Of a stretch of 33,571 nt of DNA, positions 14,761 to 23,031 are shown one piece after another. The position numbers and the translations under genes were made by a program. The notes beneath the pieces were generated by a model that had not been told where the DNA came from, ran no database searches, and was given only the letters and a program-made list of their open reading frames with translations. This stretch comes from Actinomycetota bacterium. Lineage in GTDB: Bacteria > Actinomycetota > Actinomycetes > Actinomycetales > Microbacteriaceae. The stretch is taken from the NCBI GenBank assembly GCA_018268455.1, contig JAFDWM010000018.1, positions 1-33,571 of the forward strand. Reading direction: 5' to 3'. Position 1 is the stretch's first letter; the number at the start of each line of letters is the position of its first letter.

Positions 14761-16205
14761 CCACGGTCCGCCTGGACGAAGCCCGGCAGGCACTGCTGAT
14801 CTCCGGCACGGCCGCCGCCGGTGAGCCCGCGCCCTCGCGCATCGAGCTGTCCGGCCGCCGCGCCGCGAGCACTGCGCAGGTCGTCGCGGCGCCGAGCGGC
14901 TGGGATGCCGTGCTGCCGCTGCAGGCCGTGCGCTGGGGAGGCGCCGCGCTGCCGCTGCCGAGCGGCGACTACGCGCTTCTCGTGGACGGCGTGCGCGTGC
15001 GCGACCTGGGCATTGAGCGCACCCTGCTGCCGGGGCTGCGCATCGAGGCGTCGGGCGACACCGTGCGGATCTCCGCGCCCGTCGATCCCGCGCACGAGAG
15101 CGCGGAGGGGCGCCTCGCGCTGGAGGGGCGCTACGCCGCCCAACCCGGCGCGGACGAGAACGCCGTGTTCTTCGAGTCGTTCTACGGACAGTCCAGCGGG
15201 TGCAACCCCGGTGCGATCGACCGGGAGCTCGCCCGGCGCGCTCCCGGCGTCACGCGGTACTGGAGCGTCGTGGATCTGTCCGTGCCGGTTCCCGACGGCG
15301 CCGTCGCCGTCGTCGAGGGGTCGGCCGAGTGGTGGCGTGCCCGCGCCGACGCGCGCCTGCTCGTGGTCAACGACTGGCTGCGCAGGCGCTTCGACCGCAA
15401 GCCCGGTCAGCACGTGCTGCAGACCTGGCACGGCACCCCGCTCAAGCGCCTGGCGCTGCATCGCGCCGGTTTCCATCCGCGGCGCTGGCTCGCGGTGGTG
15501 CGCGAGGCGCGCCGCTGGGACGCGCTGCTCGCGCAGAACCCGTATGCGGAGCGGGTGCTGCGCAAGGCGTACGCGTTCCTGCGCAAGCCGGTCTGGGTCG
15601 ACGGCTATCCGCGCAACGACGTGCTGAGCACCGGGGATCCGGCGCCGATCCGGGCCGCGCTCGGCATCGGCGACGATGAGCGCGTGCTCCTGTACGCACC
15701 GACCTGGCGTGACGACCGTTCCGAGATGGTCGACTTCCTGGACGCCGAGGCCCTCGCCGCGTCCGCGGATGCGGTGGTGCTCGTGCGCGGCCACTCCCGC
15801 ACGATCAAGCCGGGGCGTGATCGCGCGGGATCCCGGGTGGTCGACGTGACCGGCTATCCGGACACCGCCGAGCTTCTGCTGGTCGCCGATGCGCTCATCA
15901 CCGACTACTCGTCGGTGATGTTCGACTTCAGCGCGACCGGCAAGCCGATGTACTTCCTCGTTCCCGACCTCGAGCACTACCGCGGCGAACTGCGCGGCTT
16001 CTACTTCGACCTGGCGGAGCGCGCACCGGGTCCGCTGGTGCGCACGCAGGACGAACTCGTCGCCGCACTCGCGGATGTGAGCGCGATCGCCGACCATGCC
16101 GGCGCGTACGTCGCCTGGCAGGCGCAGTTCAACGGTCGGGACGACGGCGGTGCGGGGGGTCGCGTCGTCGATCGGATCCTGGATCTCGGCTGGCTCGAGG
16201 CCTGA
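14757..16205 (+). CDS. CDP-glycerol glycerophosphotransferase family protein, second of the pair, with extra N-terminal domain
   Basis: 482 residues. The C-terminal part is a TagF-like transferase: QTWHGTPLKRLALH (H225), VDGYPRNDVL, VLLYAPTWRDDRSEM, VVLVRGHSRTI, ITDYSSVMFDFSATGKPMYF. Unlike the first copy it begins with about 125 residues of apparent beta-strand sequence (RIELSGRRAAS, ALPLPSGDYALLVDGVRV) of a kind seen in some actinobacterial wall-polymer transferases, followed by FFESFYGQSSGCNPGAIDREL, the usual start of the transferase domain. It is translationally coupled to the upstream gene. The two enzymes may act in sequence, as primer and polymerase do in teichoic acid synthesis; that division of labour is inference. 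Confidence 0.88.
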   Translation: MTTVRLDEARQALLISGTAAAGEPAPSRIELSGRRAASTAQVVAAPSGWDAVLPLQAVRWGGAALPLPSGDYALLVDGVRVRDLGIERTLLPGLRIEASGDTVRISAPVDPAHESAEGRLALEGRYAAQPGADENAVFFESFYGQSSGCNPGAIDRELARRAPGVTRYWSVVDLSVPVPDGAVAVVEGSAEWWRARADARLLVVNDWLRRRFDRKPGQHVLQTWHGTPLKRLALHRAGFHPRRWLAVVREARRWDALLAQNPYAERVLRKAYAFLRKPVWVDGYPRNDVLSTGDPAPIRAALGIGDDERVLLYAPTWRDDRSEMVDFLDAEALAASADAVVLVRGHSRTIKPGRDRAGSRVVDVTGYPDTAELLLVADALITDYSSVMFDFSATGKPMYFLVPDLEHYRGELRGFYFDLAERAPGPLVRTQDELVAALADVSAIADHAGAYVAWQAQFNGRDDGGAGGRVVDRILDLGWLEA

Positions 16206-16215
16206 GCACCGATCA

Positions 16216-17319
16216 TCAGGGCAGCGGCGTGTTGCGCGTACCCAGGCGCGAGGCGTCGACGGTGTCACGGGCCCCGCGCAGCACCCCGGCGAGGAATCCG
16301 ACGCCCCAGGACAGGTGCATGGTCGGCAGCACGGCGAGCGTCCAGATGCGCTCGCGCGGGCTGCGCGGAGGATCGCCCGGCCGTCCCGGTGCGAGCGCCA
16401 TCACGACCACCAGCAGTGCATAGGCGATCAGCGGCAGATACACGACCGAGGCGATCGCGGATCCGAGCCCGGACAGCACGCCGGTCAGCTGCAGCACCGC
16501 GACGACGACGGCGACCACGAGCAGCAGCACGAGCGCGGGCGGGGCGAAGAACCGCACGCCGTTGCGGCGGCCGTAGCGGCGCACGAGCTCGCCGCGCCAG
16601 GCGCCCGTCGCGCGGAACTGCCGGGCGAGGCGGGTCCAGCTCTCCCGGGGCCAGTACGTCACGGCGAGCCGCGGATCGAACCACACCAGGTGCCCCGCCT
16701 GGCGGATCCGAAGATTGAGCTCCCAGTCCTCGCCGCGCCGGATCGACTCGTCGAACAGGCCGACCTCGTCGAGCACGGTGCGGCGCATGACGCCGAGGTA
16801 GGCCGACTCGGCCTGTCCCTCGCGCGTGCCGCCGTGATAGCTGCCGCCGCCGAGTCCGACCGGGGAGTTGTAGGCGCGTGCGACCGCGGACTGGAACGGG
16901 GTGCGTCCGTCGGCGCGCATGACGCCGCCGACGTTGGCGGCACCCGTGCGGTCGAGGGTCTCGAGCGCACGGCGGGCGTACCCGGCGGAGAGCTCGGAGT
17001 GCGCGTCGACCCGGATGATCGTCGGGTGCCTGCTCGCACGGATCGCGGCATTCAGCCCGACCGGGATGTCGGCGGCGGGGTTCTGCACGATGGTGAGCCG
17101 CGGTTCGCCGGCGGCGAGCCGCTCCGCGAGCTCCGTGGTGCCGTCGGAGGACGGGCCGAGCGCGAGCACGAGCTCGGTGGGACCGTCGATGTCCTGCTCC
17201 AGCACCGATCGCACCGCGTGCTCGAGGTACGCGCGCTCGTTGAGGACGGGCATCACGAACGACACACCCGCACCGCTCAGCGGGCCGTCGGCGCGCGGCC
17301 GGTCGTCGTTCGCACTCAC
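16216..17319 (-). CDS. Family 2 glycosyltransferase, ExoA-like, with C-terminal membrane segments
   Basis: 367 residues. The GT-A domain starts SFVMPVLNERAYLEHAVRSVLEQDIDG and includes VLALGPSSDGTTELAERL, the metal-site region IIRVDAHSELSAGYARRAL (DxH in place of DxD, as in ExoA-type enzymes), and RRGEDWELNLRIRQAGH. Then FRATGAWRGELVRRYGRRNG leads into three or four membrane segments (PPALVLLLVVAVVVAVLQL onward). Such enzymes add sugars to exopolysaccharide or wall polymer precursors at the membrane. The GTG at 17319 has AAAGGA eight bases upstream. It converges with the glycerophosphotransferase pair (ten bases between stops), which fits a shared surface-polymer locus. The sugar is unknown. 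Confidence 0.88.
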   Translation of the reverse strand: MSANDDRPRADGPLSGAGVSFVMPVLNERAYLEHAVRSVLEQDIDGPTELVLALGPSSDGTTELAERLAAGEPRLTIVQNPAADIPVGLNAAIRASRHPTIIRVDAHSELSAGYARRALETLDRTGAANVGGVMRADGRTPFQSAVARAYNSPVGLGGGSYHGGTREGQAESAYLGVMRRTVLDEVGLFDESIRRGEDWELNLRIRQAGHLVWFDPRLAVTYWPRESWTRLARQFRATGAWRGELVRRYGRRNGVRFFAPPALVLLLVVAVVVAVLQLTGVLSGLGSAIASVVYLPLIAYALLVVVMALAPGRPGDPPRSPRERIWTLAVLPTMHLSWGVGFLAGVLRGARDTVDASRLGTRNTPLP

Positions 17320-17405
17320 GTGTCGATCCTTTCATGTCGCACCTGCGAGACCGCGCGGTGCCGGAGGTGCGGCGCGACGGACTCCGCCGCGCGCAGCCCG
17401 AGCAG

Positions 17406-17711
17406 TCACACGACGAAGCGCCAGATGTACTCCAATCCGTCCTCCGGACGGTGCCACGCCAGCGTCACGACGACGTCGTCGGGGTCGACGTCGCACAGGC
17501 ACACCTCGAGTTGATCGCCCGGGCGCACGCGCCCCCACAGCCGCATGCGTTCCGGATCCCGGGACGTGCGGCTGAACACCCGGGCGAAGTGCACCTCGCC
17601 GCCGAGGTTCGTGACCACCGGGTGGGTGCGGTCGCGACGGTCGATGTCCCACGGCACCGGGTAGGAGGGATCGGGGCGCCGCACGGGTGGGGATGCAGGG
17701 GGAGGAGCCAT
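17406..17711 (-). CDS. Small hypothetical protein, 101 aa
   Basis: Not recognised. The protein is proline-rich at the start (MAPPPASPPVRRPDPSYP), then has a compact part with MRLWGRVRPGDQLEVCLCDV and a terminal VVTLAWHRPEDGLEYIWRFVV, which reads like a small beta-rich domain. Its reality is supported by a proper promoter: TAGCGT on the same strand at 17718-17723, six bases before the ATG, matching the leaderless pattern of its neighbours. It lies 86 bases upstream of the glycosyltransferase on the same strand and may be co-transcribed with it. No signal peptide or membrane segment is seen. Confidence 0.65.
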   Translation of the reverse strand: MAPPPASPPVRRPDPSYPVPWDIDRRDRTHPVVTNLGGEVHFARVFSRTSRDPERMRLWGRVRPGDQLEVCLCDVDPDDVVVTLAWHRPEDGLEYIWRFVV

Positions 17712-17717
17712 GGCGTC

Positions 17718-17723
17718 ACGCTA
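17718..17723 (-). promoter_or_regulatory. -10 element of leaderless promoter for the 101-aa protein
   Basis: TAGCGT on the minus strand ends six bases before the ATG at 17711. Confidence 0.5.
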
Positions 17724-17813
17724 CGAGCGGGCGCCGACGAGAGGCCTCGCGCTGGGGGTGCCGCGCACGCAACCGGTGCACAAGTCCTTTCTGCGCGCGC
17801 CGGTGCAGGACGA

Positions 17814-18842
17814 TCAGACGATCGGATCCGCCCTGTCCTCCCGCGGCTCGGGGTGCAGCGCCGGCCCCGGCGCTTCGGGTGCGGAGATCGGCGCGGGCGC
17901 GCGTGTGACGATCCGCGCGGCCTTGCGCCCGGCGCCGCCCACCGCGCGTGTCGCGGAGCCCGCCGCGCTCCCGACACCTCGCCCGACCGTCCCCACGGCG
18001 CCCGCGACCGCGGATCCCGCCAGCTGGGCGCCGCGCACGATCCGATGCTCGATGCGCTGGGCGCCCGGCACCGGTTCGAGTTCGGCGGGCGGCCGCTGCG
18101 GCGGGACGCCGAAGGCGCGGCGAGAACTCGTCAGCACCCGGCGGCCCAGCAGATGGTTGCCGGCGCCGCCGATCACCGCTCCGACGCCGAACGGCAGAGC
18201 CTTCCCGACGAACGAGGCGCCGCCCACACCGGCGAACTGCCGGATGAGCATGCTCTTGAGCCGGTCCGCCAGCGGGCCGACGGCAGCGCGGGGAAGCGAC
18301 TTCGTCACCAGCTCGCCCCAGTAGGACGACCGTGCCGCGCCCTTGCCGCCGGCCTGGCCCGCCAGCTGGCGGATGAGGTCGACGCCCTCCTTGCCGAGCA
18401 TGAGCGTCATGACCAGGGCTCGTGCCCGATCCGGGTCGGTGACGGTGATGCCGTGCACCTCGGCGATCGACTGGGCGAACAGTGCCGTCGTCTCGATGAA
18501 CCCGGCCGTCTCGACACCGGACAGGGCCAGTGTCACACCCGTGCCGATCCCCGGCACGACGGCGGTCGCGCCGACGGCTGCACCGCCCGTGGTGATCGCG
18601 GCGAGGTAGCGGCGTTCGAGGATCGTGATGATCTGGGCCGCGGAGGCCGTGGGATGGCGCAGCCGGATGCTGCGGATGTGCGCCAGGACGAGTGGGCGCT
18701 GCACCGCCAGCACGCGGTCCAGACCGCGGATGGGAAGGGGATGCTCCGCGGATCCGGTCGGTGGGAGACCACCTGCCCAGGGTGCGTCATCCGGCAGCGA
18801 ATGGATCCGGTGGATCTTGCCCGCGTCGACGTCTTTCCCCAT
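17814..18842 (-). CDS. Conserved hypothetical protein, possibly EcsC-like
   Basis: 342 residues. The centre, with ITTGGAAVGATAVVPGIGTGVTLALSGVETAGFI then LFAQSIAEVHGITVTDPDRA and LVMTLMLGKEG, resembles EcsC-family proteins: Gly/Ala-rich segments that may associate with membranes, followed by a helical part. A second Gly/Ala-rich pair (VGGASFVGKALPFGVGAVIGGAGNHLLG) follows, then a basic and Pro-rich tail (APISAPEAPGPALHPEP). EcsC-type proteins have been linked to secretion and ABC transporters, but function here is unknown. The ATG at 18842 is set by TAGGCT six bases upstream on the same strand. Single-gene unit; the family call is tentative, the coding call is firm. Confidence 0.75.
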   Translation of the reverse strand: MGKDVDAGKIHRIHSLPDDAPWAGGLPPTGSAEHPLPIRGLDRVLAVQRPLVLAHIRSIRLRHPTASAAQIITILERRYLAAITTGGAAVGATAVVPGIGTGVTLALSGVETAGFIETTALFAQSIAEVHGITVTDPDRARALVMTLMLGKEGVDLIRQLAGQAGGKGAARSSYWGELVTKSLPRAAVGPLADRLKSMLIRQFAGVGGASFVGKALPFGVGAVIGGAGNHLLGRRVLTSSRRAFGVPPQRPPAELEPVPGAQRIEHRIVRGAQLAGSAVAGAVGTVGRGVGSAAGSATRAVGGAGRKAARIVTRAPAPISAPEAPGPALHPEPREDRADPIV

Positions 18843-18848
18843 GCCCTG

Positions 18849-18854
18849 AGCCTA
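18849..18854 (-). promoter_or_regulatory. -10 element of leaderless promoter for the EcsC-like gene
   Basis: TAGGCT on the minus strand ends six bases before the ATG at 18842. Confidence 0.55.
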
Positions 18855-18912
18855 GATGGCGGATCTGCGAGACCCCCGATGGCCACCCGGTTCCGTCGTG
18901 GAGGCCGGAAGA

Positions 18913-18951
18913 CGAGGAGCCCGTGCCGCGGACTGTGGCACGGGCTCCTCG
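18913..18951 (-). terminator. Strong hairpin terminator after the NTP transferase gene
   Basis: Perfect 15-bp stem, CGAGGAGCCCGTGCC at 18913-18927 against its complement at 18937-18951, with a nine-base loop. It lies 12 bases beyond the stop of the minus-strand NTP transferase and just upstream of the EcsC-like gene's promoter, so it insulates the two. Confidence 0.85.
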
Positions 18952-18963
18952 GAGCGGGGTCGA

Positions 18964-19656
18964 TCAGACGAACAGGTTCGCGCGCTCCAGATCTTCGGCG
19001 AAGTCGACCTCGACCGCGTACAGGTCGGAGATGTCCATCGGCTCGAGCAGCAGGCCGTTCTCGACGATCGCGAGCTCAAGGCCGCGCTCGAAGTAGTCCT
19101 GGTCGTTCACGCGCTGCAGCTGGCGCATGAACGCCTGCTTGTCGCGCGAGGAGATGTAGTTGATGCCGACCGCCTCGCCGATGCCGCCGCGCACGGTCTT
19201 GGAGAGCTCCTTGATGTAGCCCTCGGCATCGATCGTGTACTTGACCTCTTCGTCGCTCACCTTCGCGGTGTTGACGGTGACGAACGACTGGTCACGCTCG
19301 ATGTAGTCGATCGCACGGCCCAGGATGCGGGGATCGAAGACGACGTCGCCGTTCATCCAGAGCACGCCGTGGCGTCCGGTCGCCGCGAGCCCGCGCAGCA
19401 GGCTCTTCGAGGTGTTGGTCTGGTCGTAGCGCTCGTTGTGCACGTAGTTCACATCGGGGAAGGCCTCGATGATCGTCTCGGCGCGGTAGCCGACGATCGT
19501 GGTGATGCGCACGTCGTCGCCGAAGGCTGCGTGGATGTTGTCGTGCTGCTGCCGCATGATCGAACGGCCGTCGTGGAGTTCGGTCAGCGGCTTCGGGAGG
19601 GAGCGCCCGAGGCGCGAGCCCATCCCGGCAGCGAGAATGATGGTCTGAAGAGTCAC
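18964..19656 (-). CDS. NTP transferase domain protein, phosphocholine cytidylyltransferase (LicC)-like
   Basis: 230 residues. The nucleotidyltransferase loop is at the N-terminus, TIILAAGMGSRLGRSLPKPL, followed by GRSIMRQQHDNI, ITTIVGYRAETI, SLLRGL, LWMNGDVVFDPRIL (catalytic Asp) and a C-terminal VDFAEDLERA (second metal Asp). This layout matches the LicC-like family that makes CDP-choline or related CDP/UDP-activated compounds. The GTG at 19656 was chosen because AGGAG lies seven bases before it (19664-19668 on the minus strand) and because the family begins right there; the in-frame GTG at 19683 has no such site. Its place next to polymer genes suggests it supplies an activated substituent for the surface polymer. 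It ends at a strong terminator. Confidence 0.85.
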   Translation of the reverse strand: MTLQTIILAAGMGSRLGRSLPKPLTELHDGRSIMRQQHDNIHAAFGDDVRITTIVGYRAETIIEAFPDVNYVHNERYDQTNTSKSLLRGLAATGRHGVLWMNGDVVFDPRILGRAIDYIERDQSFVTVNTAKVSDEEVKYTIDAEGYIKELSKTVRGGIGEAVGINYISSRDKQAFMRQLQRVNDQDYFERGLELAIVENGLLLEPMDISDLYAVEVDFAEDLERANLFV

Positions 19657-19893
19657 AGAAATGCTCCTGTTACGTGTGTTCACGGCTAAGTCACCGATGG
19701 GACACTTCCTCGTGCCATTGGGATGCTAGCGATTGCATCTGTGAGCAGCATGAGCACTGGGGGGCCGATGCGATTCCGTTATGGATTGCACAGCTTCGTC
19801 ACAGTTTACTTCCCGAATGCCTTCGTCGTCGAGTGTGCGTCGTCTCGTTTCGGCGCCGCCGCGCCTGTCAGGACCGGTTGCTACCGTGTGGGG
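19657..19893. other. Divergent intergenic region with lowered GC
   Basis: This 237-base gap separates the NTP transferase (-) from the ABC ATPase (+). The stretch of about 19690-19860 is clearly less GC-rich than its surroundings. It must hold the minus-strand promoter, with a leader long enough to carry AGGAG, but I cannot pick one -10 with confidence (minus-strand candidates include TAAACT and CCATAAC). No convincing small gene was found in it. Confidence 0.5.
19882..19887 (+). promoter_or_regulatory. -10 element of leaderless promoter for the ABC exporter
   Basis: TACCGT ends six bases before the ATG at 19894. This supports 19894 over upstream in-frame starts. Confidence 0.55.
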
Positions 19894-21432
19894 ATGACCG
19901 GAGAATCGCAGTCGACACCCGTCCCCTCGGACTCCTCGCCGCCGGGCGCGCCACGGCCCCGGTCCGGCCGGCGCGCGACGGCAGGAGGGGGGCGCGGCGT
20001 CGCTGCGGACACCGCGCGGGTGAAGGCCGAAGCGCAGGCCGGGGCCGCGCAGACGGCCACCGCCAAGCGCACGGCCGCGCGCGCGGCGGCGGCCAGGGCT
20101 GCGACTGCGAAGGCGGAGAGATCCAGGGCGGTGGCGGCGAAGACCGCAGAGCAGGCCGCCGCCGCCGCGGCGTCGGCGGCGAGGGTCGCCGCCGTGAAGA
20201 AGGCGGAGGCGCGTGTCGCGCCGACCCCGCGAGCGCGCGGCGCAGCACACACGACCAGCGGTGCAACGGCAGAGGAGACGAAGAATCTGTCGCCACGGGA
20301 CGCGGGCAGGGGCCATGATGCTTCTGTGGACAGCGAAGCGGGGGCGTCGCCGACGACCGTGGCGGTGGGTGCTCCCTCCGGCGTGCCTGCGCCGCCACCT
20401 CCGTTCGATGACGTCGCCGTCCCGGCAATGATTCCGCCGCGGCCCGCGCCGCCACGGGCGCTCGTGAGCGAGCCCGCGTCCGCGGACGCGCCGACCGAGC
20501 CAGGATCCGCCACACCGGACGAGCCAGGGTCCGCCGCACCGGACGAGCCGAGTCTCCAGGACACGCCGGTCGTGCCCGAGGCCGCCGCCGGAGCGACGGC
20601 ATCCGTGACGCCGGCAGTCGAGGATCGGCCCGAGCCGGTGCTGTCGGACATCGCGGTCGAGGAGGAGCCGGGGGAACCCGCGCTGCTCGTACGGGGACTC
20701 GTCAAGCGGTTCGGCGACACCGTCGCCGTCGATGCGATCGATCTCACCGTGCCGGTGCGCTCGTTCTACGGCATCGTCGGTCCGAACGGCGCGGGCAAGA
20801 CCACCACCCTGTCGATCATCGCCGGCCTGCTCCGCCCGGACGCGGGGCTGGTGCGCATCAGCGGGATCGACCAGCGCACCTCGCCGCGCTCGGTGACGCG
20901 GGCGATCGGCGTGCTCCCGGACCGGCTGCGCACCTTCGACCGGCTGACCGGACGTCAGCTGCTGCACTACTACGGTCTGCTGAGGGGCCTTCCGGCGAAC
21001 GTCGTGGAGAAGCGCGTGGCCGACCTCGCGCGCGCGTTCGACCTCACCGGCGCGCTCAGCCGGGTGGTGTCGGACTACTCCGCCGGCATGACGAAGAAGA
21101 TCATGCTGGCCGGCGCCATGATCCACTCGCCGCGGGTCCTCGTGCTGGACGAGCCCTTCGAATCGGTGGATCCGGTCTCCTCCGGCGTCATCCTGGACAT
21201 CCTGCGCGCCTATGTCGATCACGGCGGCACCGTGATCCTGTCCAGTCACGGCATGGAGCTCGTCGAGCAGGTGTGCTCGCGCGTCGCGATCATCGTGGAC
21301 GGGCAGGTGCTCGCCGAGGGCACCATCGACGAGGTGCGCGCCGGCAAGACGCTCGGGCAGCGCTTCGTCGAGCTCTCCGGCATCGGCGGCGACGCGGAGG
21401 GGCTGGAGTGGCTGCACTCGTTCTCCGACTGA
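19894..21432 (+). CDS. ABC transporter ATP-binding protein with long Ala/Pro-rich N-terminal extension
   Basis: 512 residues from the ATG placed six bases after TACCGT. Residues 1-260 are low complexity. Residues 40-110 are an Ala/Lys/Arg/Glu-rich helix (AEAQAG, AARAAAARAATAKAERSRA) likely to form a coiled coil; then come Pro-rich linkers and two copies of EPGSATPD-type repeats. The ATPase occupies about 262-505: Walker A GPNGAGKTT (296-304), VVSDYSAGMTKK (signature with YSAGM in place of LSGGQ), Walker B VLVLDEPFESVD and the switch His in ILSSHGMELVEQ. It is coupled to the permease, whose GTG lies inside its last codons. Substrate unknown; the pair resembles actinobacterial ABC-2-type exporters. 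The extension is unusual for an ABC ATPase. Confidence 0.9.
   Translation: MTGESQSTPVPSDSSPPGAPRPRSGRRATAGGGRGVAADTARVKAEAQAGAAQTATAKRTAARAAAARAATAKAERSRAVAAKTAEQAAAAAASAARVAAVKKAEARVAPTPRARGAAHTTSGATAEETKNLSPRDAGRGHDASVDSEAGASPTTVAVGAPSGVPAPPPPFDDVAVPAMIPPRPAPPRALVSEPASADAPTEPGSATPDEPGSAAPDEPSLQDTPVVPEAAAGATASVTPAVEDRPEPVLSDIAVEEEPGEPALLVRGLVKRFGDTVAVDAIDLTVPVRSFYGIVGPNGAGKTTTLSIIAGLLRPDAGLVRISGIDQRTSPRSVTRAIGVLPDRLRTFDRLTGRQLLHYYGLLRGLPANVVEKRVADLARAFDLTGALSRVVSDYSAGMTKKIMLAGAMIHSPRVLVLDEPFESVDPVSSGVILDILRAYVDHGGTVILSSHGMELVEQVCSRVAIIVDGQVLAEGTIDEVRAGKTLGQRFVELSGIGGDAEGLEWLHSFSD
20497..20544 (+). repeat. Tandem 24-bp coding repeat in the ABC ATPase linker
   Basis: Units at 20497-20520 and 20521-20544 encode EPGSATPD and EPGSAAPD, with a partial third unit (EPS) following. 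Confidence 0.75.
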
Positions 21433-22973
21433 GGGTGATGCTCGCGCTCGGGGCGCTGCGCGGCGACCGCAGCCGCGTGGCGCGCTCGATCCTCGCCCTC
21501 GTCCTCACGATCACGGCGACCGTCGTCGCCGTGATCGCCGTGCGCAGCCTCGTGCACACCTCCCCGGAGGCGGCGGGAACGGTCGTGGTGCTGGGGAGCT
21601 CGGCCGTCCTGCTGGGCTTCTTCGTCGCACCGATCGTCTGCGGAACGGTGGACCAGCTCGATCCGCGCCGGTTCTTCGTGCTCGGCCTCGACGAATGGCG
21701 GCTGCCGGCAGTGCTCGGCGTCGCGGCGTTCACGAGCGTGCCGAGCCTCGCGCTGTTCGTGCTGCAGGTCGCGCTGATCACCGTCGCGATCTCGTTCGGC
21801 GCGCCGTGGATCGTCGCCGTACTGTCGGGCCTGCTCACGCTCGTGACCGGCGTGTTCGCGGCCCGGATCGGGATGGCGCTGAGTGCGCGCCTGCTGCCGG
21901 AGCGCCGTTCCCGCGAGCTCTCCGCGGTGTTCGCGCTGCTCGTGATCGTGGTGGCGGTGCCGGTGTGCGTGTTCGTCGCGTCATCCGGCTGGGAGGGCGT
22001 GGTGCCGCCGATCCTGCACAGGATCGCCGGTGTGCTCGGCATGACGCCGCTCGGTGCCTCCGCGGCACTGCCGTTCCTCGTCGCGGGCGGCGGATCCGGC
22101 GTCGGGATCGCGGTCGTCACGTCCGTTCTCACCGCGGTCGTCCTGGTCGCCGGATGGCTCTGGCTCGCCCGCCGCGCGCTGACCGCGCCGGAGCGGCCCA
22201 CGGCGATCCGCGATCGCCCGGGGCTGGGCTGGTTCGCCATCCTGCCGTCGAACGCGTTCGGCGCGGTCGCCGCGCGGAGCCTCGTGTACTGGCTGCGCGA
22301 CCGCCGCTACATCATGAACGTCGTCATCGTGCCGGTCGCCGGCGTGCTCACCGTGTTCCCGCCGCTGGTCGCCGGGGTGCGGCTCGAGCTGGCCGCACTT
22401 CTCCCGGTCCTGGTGATGGCGCTGTTCTTCGGGTGGCTTCCGCACAACGACGTCGCCTACGACTCCACGGCGTTCTGGATCCACGTCGCCAGCGGGGTGC
22501 GCGGCGTGGCCGATCGTGTGGGCCGGCTCATCCCGGCGGCGCTCATCGCGGTGCCCGTGCTGGCGATCGCGATCCCCGTCACGCTCGCCGTGAACGGGCA
22601 GTGGTCGCTGCTGCCCGTGCTGATCGGGGTCGTCGCGAGCCTGCTGCTGAGCGGCTTCGGGCTGTCGAGTCTGCTCTCGGCCCTGGCTCCCTACGCCGTG
22701 TCCCGCCCCGGCGACAGCCCGTTCCAGCAGCCGCAGCGCTCCCGCGGGGGCGCGCTGGGCCAGGCGGTGGTGCTGATCGGCGCGATCGTGCTGAGCGCCC
22801 CGGCGATCCTGTTCGGCTGGCAGACGGCCAGCGGTGCCGGCACCCCGGCGTCCGCCGCGTTCTGGACGGGGCTGCTGACGGGGCTCGCCGTGCTGATCCT
22901 CGGGGTGCTGACCGGTGGGCGCGTGTTCGAGCGCCGCGGCTCACGGCTGATGGAGTTCGTCGAGACGGTCTGA
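21408..22973 (+). CDS. ABC transporter permease (multi-pass membrane protein)
   Basis: 521 residues with roughly ten to twelve hydrophobic segments, for example ALVLTITATVVAVIAVRSL, VLGSSAVLLGFFVAPIVCG, LLVIVVAVPVCVFVAS, VLTAVVLVAGWLWLA and LLTGLAVLILGVLTGG. A soluble loop in the middle carries FGAVAARSLVYWLRDRRYIMN, typical of actinobacterial ABC exporter permeases. I chose the GTG at 21408, which overlaps the ATPase gene by 25 bases, because GGAGGGG (21396-21402) sits five bases before it and the resulting start MAALVLRLRVMLALGALRGD fits the family. The GTG at 21435 and ATG at 21438 are alternatives. It must partner the upstream ATPase. Substrate unknown. Confidence 0.85.
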   Translation: MAALVLRLRVMLALGALRGDRSRVARSILALVLTITATVVAVIAVRSLVHTSPEAAGTVVVLGSSAVLLGFFVAPIVCGTVDQLDPRRFFVLGLDEWRLPAVLGVAAFTSVPSLALFVLQVALITVAISFGAPWIVAVLSGLLTLVTGVFAARIGMALSARLLPERRSRELSAVFALLVIVVAVPVCVFVASSGWEGVVPPILHRIAGVLGMTPLGASAALPFLVAGGGSGVGIAVVTSVLTAVVLVAGWLWLARRALTAPERPTAIRDRPGLGWFAILPSNAFGAVAARSLVYWLRDRRYIMNVVIVPVAGVLTVFPPLVAGVRLELAALLPVLVMALFFGWLPHNDVAYDSTAFWIHVASGVRGVADRVGRLIPAALIAVPVLAIAIPVTLAVNGQWSLLPVLIGVVASLLLSGFGLSSLLSALAPYAVSRPGDSPFQQPQRSRGGALGQAVVLIGAIVLSAPAILFGWQTASGAGTPASAAFWTGLLTGLAVLILGVLTGGRVFERRGSRLMEFVETV

Positions 22974-23018
22974 CCGGATCCGCCCGTCGCGTCCGGCGCC
23001 AGTCCCGCCGCGCGCGAT

Positions 23019-23024
23019 TAGACT
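23019..23024 (+). promoter_or_regulatory. -10 element of leaderless promoter for the DUF3039 gene
   Basis: TAGACT ends seven bases before the ATG at 23032. Confidence 0.6.
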
Positions 23025-23031
23025 CGCGATC

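Noticed and set aside
17710-18324. A plus-strand frame starting right after GGGAGGAGCC, which looks like a good ribosome site.
   Set aside because: The encoded protein is low-complexity Arg/Pro/Ala and lies opposite the EcsC-like gene. The ribosome-like motif is the complement of the Pro-rich N-terminal codons of the 101-residue protein.
19723-19893. In-frame upstream extension of the ABC ATPase by 57 codons.
   Set aside because: The extension lies in the lower-GC intergenic region, has no family-like sequence, and would place the TACCGT promoter inside the gene.
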